From: an uncultured Collinsella sp.
Lineage (GTDB): Bacteria; Actinomycetota; Coriobacteriia; Coriobacteriales; Coriobacteriaceae
Direction: 5' to 3'
Assembly: GCA_900542085.1 (NCBI GenBank)
Contig: UQMK01000004.1
Span: forward strand, 1 to 64,000
Length of the DNA: 64,000 nucleotides
Numbering within the stretch: position 1 is the stretch's first letter; every line of letters begins with the position of its first letter. The translations under genes were made by a program, and so were the position numbers. Below the pieces are notes generated by a model. The model saw nothing but the letters and a program-made list of their open reading frames with translations, was not told the origin of the DNA and did not search any database. Shown in pieces: positions 11,381 to 19,000 of the stretch.

Positions 11381-12294
11381 TAGCGCACCTCACTAGAATC
11401 GACGCCGGGCACGCGGCGGCAGGAATACTCGTCCGTGGCAAACTTAGGAATCTGCACGCCCTCGAGCTCGCGGGCAAGCGCGGCCGAAAGCTCGATGCCG
11501 GCGGCGCGGCGCACGGCTTGAATCGCAAGCGGCGCCGAGATGCGGCGGCGGTAGTCGGCCGAGCCCCACATATTGGTGCCATAGCTCAGCGCGCGTACGG
11601 ACGCGGCCAGGGCGCGAAGCTCGTCCTCGGAAGGCTGCTCGCCGGTAAGGCCACATGCCTCGCCCTGCAGCAGGGTCGCGCGCAGCGGGCGAGCACCCAC
11701 GGTGACATGCCAGCTGTTGTCCCACCAGGCGGCGGTGACGTTCAGTGAGGGGAAGTCGGTCGCGGCCTTGCGCACGGCCTCATAGCTCGCACGGTAATCG
11801 TGCTTAACGACCACCACGTGCTCGATCACGTCGCGCACGTAGCCCATGTCCACGAACTCGGCGAGCGGCACGCGGCCGGCGCCCGTCAGCTCAACATAGG
11901 AATCGAGCGCCAAAAAGGCCGAGAGCACGTCCGAGAAGCCAAAGCGACCGTAGATGCTGCCGCCCACCGTGGCGGTATTGCGCAGCTGCACGCCCACGAT
12001 ATCGTGGACGGCGAACTCAAAGACATTGTTGACAAGCGCGTTGAGCTCGACATGGCGCTCGAGCTGGCGCAGGGTGCACATGGCGCCGATGCGAAACTCG
12101 GTCTCGGTCTCCTCGATCTGATCAAGTCCGCAGGCCGAAAGGTCAATCGCCGTCGCCACGCGACGTGAGCCCAGGCGCATCCAGATGCCGCCGCCCACAA
12201 TCTTGTTGTTGCGGTTCTTCTGTAAGAGCTCATAGGCTTCGGCCGCGTTTCCAACACGGACGTAGGTACCGAACTTGAGCACGTTCTCCCCCAT
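11380..12294 (-). CDS. Molybdenum hydroxylase FAD-binding subunit
   Basis: FAD-binding subunit of the xanthine dehydrogenase family (CO dehydrogenase flavoprotein-like), 304 residues. The flavin-binding motifs are KIVGGGIWMRLG near residues 31-42 and TATVGGSIYGRFG near 107-119. It passes electrons from the 2Fe-2S centres of its partner to an acceptor. It is the first gene of the pair, and its stop overlaps the start of the fused Fe-S/Mo subunit, so translation is coupled. The start is uncertain: ATG at 12294 has only GAAGAG directly in front, while GTG at 12282 follows GGGGGAG closely. Confidence 0.87.
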   Translation of the reverse strand: MGENVLKFGTYVRVGNAAEAYELLQKNRNNKIVGGGIWMRLGSRRVATAIDLSACGLDQIEETETEFRIGAMCTLRQLERHVELNALVNNVFEFAVHDIVGVQLRNTATVGGSIYGRFGFSDVLSAFLALDSYVELTGAGRVPLAEFVDMGYVRDVIEHVVVVKHDYRASYEAVRKAATDFPSLNVTAAWWDNSWHVTVGARPLRATLLQGEACGLTGEQPSEDELRALAASVRALSYGTNMWGSADYRRRISAPLAIQAVRRAAGIELSAALARELEGVQIPKFATDEYSCRRVPGVDSSEVR

Positions 12295-12395
12295 CTCTTC
12301 ACTTGTCCAGTACTTTTAAGTGTACCAAACGAGGGGCCGCAACTCATGCCGAGACAAAATGATCCGTTTTCCTCCGTCCCCTTCGGATCAAAAAA

Positions 12396-12420
12396 GGCTC
12401 CCGGCGTTGAGCCGAGAGCC
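12396..12420 (-). terminator. Terminator of gdhA
   Basis: Stem GGCTCTCGGC / GCCGGGAGCC (10 bases, one imperfect pair) followed by six T on the minus strand, 25 bases after the gdhA stop. A second small inverted repeat TGATCCG / CGGATCA lies directly beyond it (12360-12390). Confidence 0.9.
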
Positions 12421-12445
12421 TCATTAATGCTATGTCAGGCAGGGT

Positions 12446-13801
12446 TTAGCAGACGCCCTGGGCGAGCATGGCGTCGGCGACCTTAAGGAAGCCGGCGATG
12501 TTGGCGCCCATGACAAAGTTGCCCTCCTGGCCGTACTCCTTGGCGGTGTCGTCCACGTTGTGGAACATGCCGCGCATGAGCTGCTCGAGCTTGCCGTCGA
12601 CCTCCTCGAAGGTCCAGGACAGGTGCTCGGCATTCTGGCTCATCTCCAGGCCAGACACGAGCACGCCGCCGGCGTTGGCAGCCTTACCGGGCATAAAGGT
12701 GACGCCGTTCTCCTGGAAGTAGGTTGTTGCTTCGATGGTCGTGGGCATGTTCGCGCCCTCGCCGACCACCTTGCAGCCGTTGGCGACGAGCGCCTGGGCG
12801 TCCTCGAGCAGCAGCGTGTTCTCGCGAGCGCAGGGCAGCGCGATGTCGCAGGGCAGCTGCCAAACGCCACGGCCGTCGCCCTCGTGCCACACGGCGTTGG
12901 GCTTCTCGTCAACGTACATAGCGAGCGTAACGCCCTTGTCGTGGCCGGAGCGCTTCTTGTTGTAGACGTGCTCGAGCACGGTGTAGTCGATGCCGTCGGG
13001 ATCCTCGACCCAGCCGTGAGTATCGGAGCAGGCCAGCACCTTGCCGCCGAGCTGGGAGACCTTCTGGACGGCGTAGATGGCGACGTTACCGGAGCCGTGA
13101 ACGACGACGTTCTTGCCCTCGAAGGAGTCGCCGCGGCTCTTGAGGTACTCGTCCACAAAGTAGGCCAGGCCGTAGCCGGTGGCCTCGGTACGGGCAAGCG
13201 AGCCGCCAAAGGAGAGGCCCTTGCCGGTAAGGACGCCGGTCCACTCGTTGGTCAGGCGCTTGTACTGACCGAACAGGTAGGCAACCTCGCGGCCGCCAAC
13301 GCCCAGGTCGCCGGCGGGAACGTCGGTGTTGGGGCCGATGTGGCGATAGAGCTCGGTCATGAAGGACTGGCAGAAGTGCATGATCTCGTTGTTGGACTTG
13401 CCCTTGGGGTCAAAGTCGGAGCCGCCCTTGCCGCCGCCCATGGGAAGGGTGGTCAGGCTGTTCTTGAGGATCTGCTCCAGACCCAGGAACTTGAGCATAC
13501 CCAGGGTGACCGTCGGGTTAAAGCGCAGGCCGCCCTTGTAGGGTCCAATGGCAGAGTTGAACTCGACACGATAGCCGCGGTTGACCTGAACCTTGCCCTG
13601 GTCGTCGACCCAGGGAACACGGAACATGACGATGCGCTCGGGCTCGACGAGGCGCTCCAGCAGGGCGGCCTCCTCGTACTCGGGGTGGGCGTCGAGCGCC
13701 GGCTGGATGGTGCCGAGGATCTCGGTCGCGGCCTGGATGAACTCAGGCTGCTCGGGATAGCGGGCCTTGAGCTCTTCGAGAACTTTCTGCGTGTAGCTCA
13801 T
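12446..13801 (-). CDS. gdhA: NADP-type glutamate dehydrogenase
   Basis: Reversible amination of 2-oxoglutarate to glutamate, the main ammonia assimilation route in many gut anaerobes. The 451-residue length matches the hexameric NADP-linked GdhA class. Visible motifs include the catalytic GGGKGGSDFDPKGKS, the substrate-binding region KGGLRFNPTV, and the dinucleotide fold GSGNVAIYAV. Start at 13801 is set by GGAGG 5-6 bases upstream; an upstream in-frame ATG (13849) adds residues unlike the family. Monocistronic, with its own terminator. The roughly 210 bases upstream should hold its promoter, but I could not pick one confidently. Confidence 0.96.
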   Translation of the reverse strand: MSYTQKVLEELKARYPEQPEFIQAATEILGTIQPALDAHPEYEEAALLERLVEPERIVMFRVPWVDDQGKVQVNRGYRVEFNSAIGPYKGGLRFNPTVTLGMLKFLGLEQILKNSLTTLPMGGGKGGSDFDPKGKSNNEIMHFCQSFMTELYRHIGPNTDVPAGDLGVGGREVAYLFGQYKRLTNEWTGVLTGKGLSFGGSLARTEATGYGLAYFVDEYLKSRGDSFEGKNVVVHGSGNVAIYAVQKVSQLGGKVLACSDTHGWVEDPDGIDYTVLEHVYNKKRSGHDKGVTLAMYVDEKPNAVWHEGDGRGVWQLPCDIALPCARENTLLLEDAQALVANGCKVVGEGANMPTTIEATTYFQENGVTFMPGKAANAGGVLVSGLEMSQNAEHLSWTFEEVDGKLEQLMRGMFHNVDDTAKEYGQEGNFVMGANIAGFLKVADAMLAQGVC

Positions 13802-14014
13802 GCTTCCTCCAATGACGGGAAACGAAAAGTGTCGGTCGCGGCACCCCATGCGCCGCGAGCTTTATCGTGTATGAATAATATCGCACTGTTGCGGCAAAGT
13901 TTCGCATAAGCCGACGAGCGGATGTTTCGTTTTGATTACGATGCAGGTAGAAGCGTTTTTGAGTGCCTGACGTGCAAAACCCGTGTTTCAAACCTGTTTC
14001 GTCCACGTGTTCCA

Positions 14015-14060
14015 AACCACCACATTGGGGACAGGCACCTTTGTGGTGATGTTGGTGGTT
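14015..14060. repeat. Imperfect palindrome with GGGGACAGGCACCTTTGT core
   Basis: Arms AACCACCACAT and ATGTTGGTGGTT enclose GGGGACAGGCACCTTTGT. The right arm runs into the stop codon of the DUF3343 gene. The core resembles the GGGAC/CCTTTGT palindrome at 63252-63282, so the two may belong to one loose family. Confidence 0.5.
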
Positions 14061-14454
14061 AGAGGACGAGCTGATGGTAGTCGGCGGGGGTTATGCGGCC
14101 TTCGGTGGCAGCGCGGAAGGCGGCGAGCGCATCGCCGGAGAACGGCATGACCCAGCACAGCCCGCAGCCGGCGGTGATGGAGCCGGGCAGCGGCATGATA
14201 CGCCCGGGCACACCGGCGGCAAGGCACAGCTGCTCGCATTCCATCACATCGAAGGTGCTATCGAACGAAACGATGATCTTGCGTTCATGGTCGAGAGCAT
14301 CACCGGACGGGCCTTCGCGGTGTGCATCGCGATACGCCGCGGCGGCCGCTTCCTCTTCCGCAGTATGTCCACAGCCACCGCAACCGCAGGTACAGGGTTC
14401 GGACCCGTCGCAAGTGCAAGGTTCTCCCGTGTCGGGACAAATATCGTGAGACAT
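14059..14454 (-). CDS. DUF3343 protein with Cys-rich N-terminus
   Basis: 131 residues. The C-terminal part (about residues 58-131) matches the DUF3343 type, a small domain found beside selD, yedF and cysteine desulfurase genes and suspected to carry sulfur or selenium. It includes PGRIMPLPGSITAGCGLCW. The first 30 residues are unusual, with about eight cysteines (CPDTGEPCTC, CTCGCGGCGH) and a His, which could bind metal or selenium. A shorter homologue without this extension is at 42130-42381. GGAG lies 8 bases before the ATG. It follows mobA by 15 bases and is probably cotranscribed. Function inferred from context only. Confidence 0.85.
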   Translation of the reverse strand: MSHDICPDTGEPCTCDGSEPCTCGCGGCGHTAEEEAAAAAYRDAHREGPSGDALDHERKIIVSFDSTFDVMECEQLCLAAGVPGRIMPLPGSITAGCGLCWVMPFSGDALAAFRAATEGRITPADYHQLVL

Positions 14455-14469
14455 GGCAACTCCAATCGT

Positions 14470-15102
14470 CTAGGCGAGTAACTCGGCCGCCGCAAACTCC
14501 TCGGGCGTATTGACGTTCTCGAAGCAGAGCGTCGAGCCGGCGACCGTGACAATCTGAGGCTCGTCCAAATACCCGGCGTTCACCCGGTCGATCAGGCAGC
14601 GGATTCGCTGACGGTCACCGGCGAGCAGTTCTTGGGCAACCGGCGCACACGCGTCACGGCGCCAGACGGCGCAAAGCGGCTCAATTCCCCGCTCCTCGCG
14701 CGGCACGCACACGTCGAGCGCCTCGGCCTCAACACAGCCAGCAAGGGCACCGATTAGCTCCGAAGAGACAAACGGCATATCACAGGCGACGATAGCAACG
14801 AGAGGCAGCCGGGCCGCAGTCAGCGAACTCGCGATGCCGCGCATGGCGCCCGCCGGCCCCTCAAGGTCCGACACTATTCGCGGCACCAGGCCGCCAAACG
14901 CGCGCTCCTCAAGGTAGGCGAGCTCGCTGGGACGCGAAGTCGTCACGACCAACTCGCCGGCAACTGGCGCCAGCCGACCCAGCACGCGTTCGATGAGCGG
15001 CTCGCCGCAAAACGCCATGCGTGCCTTGTCGCAGCCCATGCGCGAGGACAGCCCGCCCGCTTGGACGACACAAGAAAGATCGGCACGTCTTACGGTAGTC
15101 AT
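14470..15102 (-). CDS. mobA: Molybdenum cofactor guanylyltransferase
   Basis: Attaches GMP to molybdopterin to make the bis-MGD cofactor used by formate dehydrogenase and related enzymes. The 210-residue product starts with the nucleotide-binding signature QAGGLSSRMGCDKARM and has the DMPF motif of the nucleotidyltransferase fold (VACDMPFVSS). The start at 15102 follows GGAGGTG by 9 bases; the open frame continues far upstream through the tRNA-Sec region, so upstream starts are rejected. It heads a two-gene unit with the Cys-rich DUF3343 gene. It is needed both by FdhF and by the orphan oxidoreductase at 19-21 kb. Confidence 0.93.
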   Translation of the reverse strand: MTTVRRADLSCVVQAGGLSSRMGCDKARMAFCGEPLIERVLGRLAPVAGELVVTTSRPSELAYLEERAFGGLVPRIVSDLEGPAGAMRGIASSLTAARLPLVAIVACDMPFVSSELIGALAGCVEAEALDVCVPREERGIEPLCAVWRRDACAPVAQELLAGDRQRIRCLIDRVNAGYLDEPQIVTVAGSTLCFENVNTPEEFAAAELLA

Positions 15103-15202
15103 ACGGCAAAACACCTCCATCGGCACGTTCAAAATCCAGCGCACGAAGCTAAATACAGCCGCCGAAATAACGGCGCTACGAAAAGCTCTTACAAAAATAA
15201 AA

Positions 15203-15249
15203 CAGCGCCTTTGCGGCACGCAGCAAGACCGCGAGCACAAAAGCGCTGG
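15203..15249 (-). terminator. Terminator after tRNA-Sec
   Basis: On the minus strand CAGCGCTTTTGTGC pairs imperfectly with the later GCCGCAAAGGCGCTG, followed by TTTTATTTTTG. It starts 9 bases after the CCA end of tRNA-Sec, so selC is probably its own short transcript. Confidence 0.8.
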
Positions 15250-15257
15250 TAGCGTAT

Positions 15258-15353
15258 GGCGGGAACGTATGTGAATCGAACACATCCAAGACGTTTTGCA
15301 CGCCTCGCAACGGTTTTGAGGACCGCGGAGCCCACCGGAGCCCATCCGTTCCC
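15258..15353 (-). tRNA. selC: tRNA-Sec (UCA anticodon)
   Basis: Selenocysteine tRNA on the minus strand, 96 nt including an encoded CCA. It has the anticodon TCA in loop CCTCAAA flanked by CGGT/ACCG, a long variable arm (GCGAGGCGTGCAAAACGTCTTG), the T-arm TGTTCGATTCACA, and discriminator G, all typical of tRNA-Sec. The acceptor stem GGGAACG / CGTTCCC is extended, as in this tRNA class. It lies downstream of selB in a complete selenocysteine gene cluster. Confidence 0.96.
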
Positions 15354-15410
15354 AAGTGCGGCGGTATTTTACCAAACCAAGCAGGCTCCATCCCAAAAAG
15401 ACGAGCAAGA

Positions 15411-15477
15411 AGTTGCGGTGGAATAGTTCCTGTATTTGCTGCCAAAGCCTCCAAATAGGAACTATTTCACCGCAACT
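15411..15477. repeat. Palindromic repeat, GTTGCGGTGAAATA family
   Basis: Arms AGTTGCGGTGGAATAGTTCC and GGAACTATTTCACCGCAACT are separated by about 27 bases. It sits between the selB stop and tRNA-Sec. The terminal AGTTGCGGTGRAATA is shared with the other copies, while the inner arm (GTTCC instead of CGGAC) differs and still pairs. Confidence 0.85.
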
Positions 15478-15502
15478 GAGGAGGCTGGAGCGAGTGACCG
15501 GC

Positions 15503-17470
15503 CTAGCGCAGGGAGCGCAGGCCGCCGGCCTCCTTGTCGAGTACCGTAAAGCGCACGGCATCCAGGTGCTCAAGGATGCTGATGGCGCGTTTGCGCGAAA
15601 CACCAAGGGCCTCGCGCAGGGCGCTCGTGGTGGCAGCACCGCCGGCTGCCTCGATGGCGGCGGCGACGAGCTCACGCGCATGGGCCTCGGCAGCAGCAGA
15701 CAGGGCAACGTCGCGCTCGACCTTAACGATCGAGCGATTGAGCGAAAGCTCGCGCAAGGCACGCGTCATGGTGTCGCGATCGAGCTGCAACTGCTCGCCC
15801 ACTTCGGGCAACGTCGGTGCATCGAGGCCGGCTTCGTCCAGCAAGGCAACGATACGTTCGCAGGCCTCGCGCACCACACGCGCCGCGGCGGCAGCGGAGT
15901 GCGGGTCGAATACCTCGGCGCCCTCGGCGGCGCATACGCCGCGCGAGCAGCCCTCGGCAATCAGGGCCGCGGCAACGCCTTCATCAGCGGTAGGCCACGC
16001 AGCATGGGCAACGGCACCGGGCGTAAAGCCCGTCTCCTTGGGAGACGCCGCGTGCATGGCTGACAGGGTCGCCGCCAGTGCATCCATCGCAGCGTCGAGC
16101 ACGGCGGCGTCCGCCAAGTAGTCCGCATCACCCACGGCAAGCTTGCGAACGGAGCCCTGCGCCACCAACCCGCGCAGTGCGGCATCGGCCTCGCCGACAC
16201 CAATATCCAAAGCCTCGGCGACATCAACCGCCGTAACCGGCAGCATCTGCAGCGCCAACCAAGCGCCCACACCGCCCGCGGCATCGCCGGCCTCAAGTGC
16301 CGCAAGCAGCGCGCGCTCGCCGGCAGAAAGCTCGCGCGAGCGACGACAGCGCGATAGCAGCACGCGCCCGCCGCCAATGAGCATAATGGGCGAATACGAC
16401 AGCACCACGGCATGGTCTCCGGCACGCAGTGGCAGCGGCTCCTCCAAGCGCACCTGCACGGTACGGGTCTCGCCCACCGCCATGGGGGCCTCGCCCTCCA
16501 AAAGCATGATGCGGCCAACGACCTCGGCCGTGCCGGCCATCACATGCACGCGCGCGCCCGACTCGAGCACACGCGGCTTGGTGCCCTCGCGGCCCAGGTA
16601 GGTGAACGTCATCATAAAGCGCAACGTCTGACCAAAGCGGTCCGCCACGCCGAGCATCTCACCGCGATCGAGCGCGGCAACACCATCGCCCACCAAGTTG
16701 AGCGCCACGCGTTGCCCAGGCAGCGCGCGCGGCGTATCGCCATGCACCTGAATCCCGCGCACGCGACAGACCGTACGCGACGGCAAAGCCATCAGCTCGT
16801 CGCCCACCGCAACCGGCGCATCGTGCAGCGTTCCCGTTACGACAGTTCCGACGCCCTTAATCGTAAAGCAGCGGTCAATCGGCAGGCGCGGCGCGGCATC
16901 GGTGCGCTCGGCACGGTCGCGGCAGGCATCCCAGCAGGCACTTACCTGCTCGTCGAGCACCGCAAGCAGCCCGTCGATCCCCTCGCCCGTCTTAGACGAC
17001 ACGGGCACAATCGGCGCGCCCGCAAACACGGTACCCGACAAAAAGTCATCGACATCGAGCTCGGCAAGCTCGGTCATCTCGGCATCGGCCAGGTCGCACA
17101 TCGTCAGCGCGACCACCATATGCGTAACGCCCAGCAGCTCCAGCACATGCACGTGCTCGCGGGTCTGCGGCATCACGCCCTCGACGGCCGAAACCACCAG
17201 CACGGCAACGTCGATACCCGTGGCGCCCTGCACCATGGCGCGCAGGTAATGCGCGTGGCCCGGCACGTCGACCAGGCCGACGATCTTGCCACTCGGCAGC
17301 GCCAGCTCGCCAAAGCCAAGCTCCACCGTCATGCCGCGACGACGCTCAACTTCCAGGCGGTCGGGGTTTTTACCCGTCAGCGCCTCGATGAGCGCCGACT
17401 TACCGTGGTCGACATGTCCCGCCGTACCTACGATAACGGGGCATTCCACCAACGCTTCGGCCTCACTCAT
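15503..17470 (-). CDS. selB: Selenocysteine-specific elongation factor SelB
   Basis: GTPase that delivers Sec-tRNA to UGA codons next to a SECIS hairpin. The EF-Tu-like N-terminus has the G1 motif GTAGHVDHGKS (residues 15-25) and the G3 motif DVPGHAHY. Middle beta-barrel domains are followed by C-terminal winged-helix repeats (about residues 470-655) that bind SECIS RNA. The length of 655 is slightly above the E. coli form. ATG overlaps the selA stop (ATGA), so selA and selB are translationally coupled. Its targets in this window are fdhF and selD. Confidence 0.96.
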   Translation of the reverse strand: MSEAEALVECPVIVGTAGHVDHGKSALIEALTGKNPDRLEVERRRGMTVELGFGELALPSGKIVGLVDVPGHAHYLRAMVQGATGIDVAVLVVSAVEGVMPQTREHVHVLELLGVTHMVVALTMCDLADAEMTELAELDVDDFLSGTVFAGAPIVPVSSKTGEGIDGLLAVLDEQVSACWDACRDRAERTDAAPRLPIDRCFTIKGVGTVVTGTLHDAPVAVGDELMALPSRTVCRVRGIQVHGDTPRALPGQRVALNLVGDGVAALDRGEMLGVADRFGQTLRFMMTFTYLGREGTKPRVLESGARVHVMAGTAEVVGRIMLLEGEAPMAVGETRTVQVRLEEPLPLRAGDHAVVLSYSPIMLIGGGRVLLSRCRRSRELSAGERALLAALEAGDAAGGVGAWLALQMLPVTAVDVAEALDIGVGEADAALRGLVAQGSVRKLAVGDADYLADAAVLDAAMDALAATLSAMHAASPKETGFTPGAVAHAAWPTADEGVAAALIAEGCSRGVCAAEGAEVFDPHSAAAAARVVREACERIVALLDEAGLDAPTLPEVGEQLQLDRDTMTRALRELSLNRSIVKVERDVALSAAAEAHARELVAAAIEAAGGAATTSALREALGVSRKRAISILEHLDAVRFTVLDKEAGGLRSLR

Positions 17471-18924
17471 CGGCGCACCGCCTTCTCAACGCATGCGGCA
17501 AGCGTCGATGCCGCCGTCTCGATATCGCGGTCGCCCACAAGCGTACGGACGTCAAACAAAATGCGATCGTGCGAGGTTCGCGTGACGACCGGCGTGTCGA
17601 AGTCCTGGACAAGCGAGCGCTTGAGCGCATCGACCGTCAGGCGCGCGTCAACAAGACGCACGGCAACGCACATGGTGGGCAGCTCGACGGTAGGCAGCGA
17701 GCCGCCGCCGGGAGTCGACGATTCCTCGACGATCTCCACCTGAACGGCGCACGGGCAGCCAGCCTTATCGAGCCCGGCGACCATACGATCGCGCAGCTTG
17801 CGGGCACGTCGCTCCAAATGGGTCTGCGGTAGCGTAAGCATGCTGAGCACCGGAATATCGCGATGGGCAACATCGGCGCCGTCCATGTAGATACGCAGCG
17901 TGGCCTCGAGCGCCGACAGAGCCAGTTTGCCCGGGCGCAAGGCGCGCATAAGCGGATGCGACCCGCAGGCCTGGACCAGATCGCGACGGCCCATGATAAT
18001 GCCCGCCTGCGCGGCACCCAGCAGCTTATCGCCCGAGCACGACACCAGATCGAGCCCTGCCGAAACCGAAGCCGGCGTGGTTTCTTCGCCGCCGCGCACC
18101 AGGATGTCGTCGGGCAACAGCGCGCCCGAGCCCTGGTCCTCGTAGAACAGCAGGCCATGCTTGTGGGCCAGAGCGGCAAGCTCCCGAGAGCCCACCTCCT
18201 CGTGAAAGCCCTCGATGCGATAGTTAGAAGGATGGACCTTAAGGATCATCGCCGTATCGGGCGTGATGGCGCGCTCGTAGTCGCCCAAATGCGTGCGGTT
18301 GGTGGCGCCGACCTCGACGAGTTTGGCGCCCGAAGCCGCCATGACATCGGGGATGCGGAAGCTGCCGCCGATCTCGACAAGCTCGCCGCGGCTGACGATG
18401 ACCTCCTTGCCTGCGGCATGGGTCGCCAGCACCAGCAGCACCGCGGCGGCATTGTTGTTGACCACGAGCGCGTCCTCGGCACCGGTGAGCGAGCGAATCA
18501 GCTGCGCGGCGTGCTCCTTGCGCGACCCGCGCGAACAGGTGTCCACACTGTACTCGAGCGTACTGTACCCGCGCGCAACCTCGGCCACGGCCTTTGCCGC
18601 CGACTCCGCGAGCGGGGCTCGGCCCAGGTTGGTATGGATGACCACACCCGTGGCGTTGACGGCAGGACGCAGGCTTGGCAGTGCGGATCGATGTGCACGC
18701 CACTCGATCGCCGAGGCCAGCTCGCGCTTAGAGCGCGGGGCGGCACCGGCGCGAATGGCGGAGCGCTCCTCGTCGAGCTCGGCCGTGACGGCGGTATGCA
18801 CCACCGCGTCGCAGGTCTCCCCCGCCGCCTTCACAACCGGCCACTCTGCGAGCAACTCGTTGACGGAAGGAATAGCGCGAAGGCGGGCGCGTACCTCATC
18901 GGACATGTTCTGGCTATCGCTCAT
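17467..18924 (-). CDS. selA: L-seryl-tRNA(Sec) selenium transferase
   Basis: PLP enzyme that converts seryl-tRNA-Sec to selenocysteyl-tRNA-Sec using selenophosphate. The 485-residue length is typical. It shows the family block ATGVVIHTNLGRAPL and the PLP-lysine region CSGDKLLGAAQAG. AAAGG lies before the ATG. It precedes and overlaps selB; a small hairpin (TCAGCC / GGCTGA, 18975-18995) separates it from the molybdopterin oxidoreductase upstream, which may be cotranscribed. Confidence 0.96.
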   Translation of the reverse strand: MSDSQNMSDEVRARLRAIPSVNELLAEWPVVKAAGETCDAVVHTAVTAELDEERSAIRAGAAPRSKRELASAIEWRAHRSALPSLRPAVNATGVVIHTNLGRAPLAESAAKAVAEVARGYSTLEYSVDTCSRGSRKEHAAQLIRSLTGAEDALVVNNNAAAVLLVLATHAAGKEVIVSRGELVEIGGSFRIPDVMAASGAKLVEVGATNRTHLGDYERAITPDTAMILKVHPSNYRIEGFHEEVGSRELAALAHKHGLLFYEDQGSGALLPDDILVRGGEETTPASVSAGLDLVSCSGDKLLGAAQAGIIMGRRDLVQACGSHPLMRALRPGKLALSALEATLRIYMDGADVAHRDIPVLSMLTLPQTHLERRARKLRDRMVAGLDKAGCPCAVQVEIVEESSTPGGGSLPTVELPTMCVAVRLVDARLTVDALKRSLVQDFDTPVVTRTSHDRILFDVRTLVGDRDIETAASTLAACVEKAVRR

Positions 18925-19000
18925 GTGCGGCCTTTCAAAACCAAAGGTGAATCAATCGTTCGAACGTCAAACCATCAGCCAATTCGATCGGCTGAGTCAA

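Noticed and set aside
14470..15762. A longer mobA product starting upstream
   Set aside because: The upstream frame runs through the tRNA-Sec gene and its terminator; the start at 15102 has a good ribosome binding site and family-like N-terminus.
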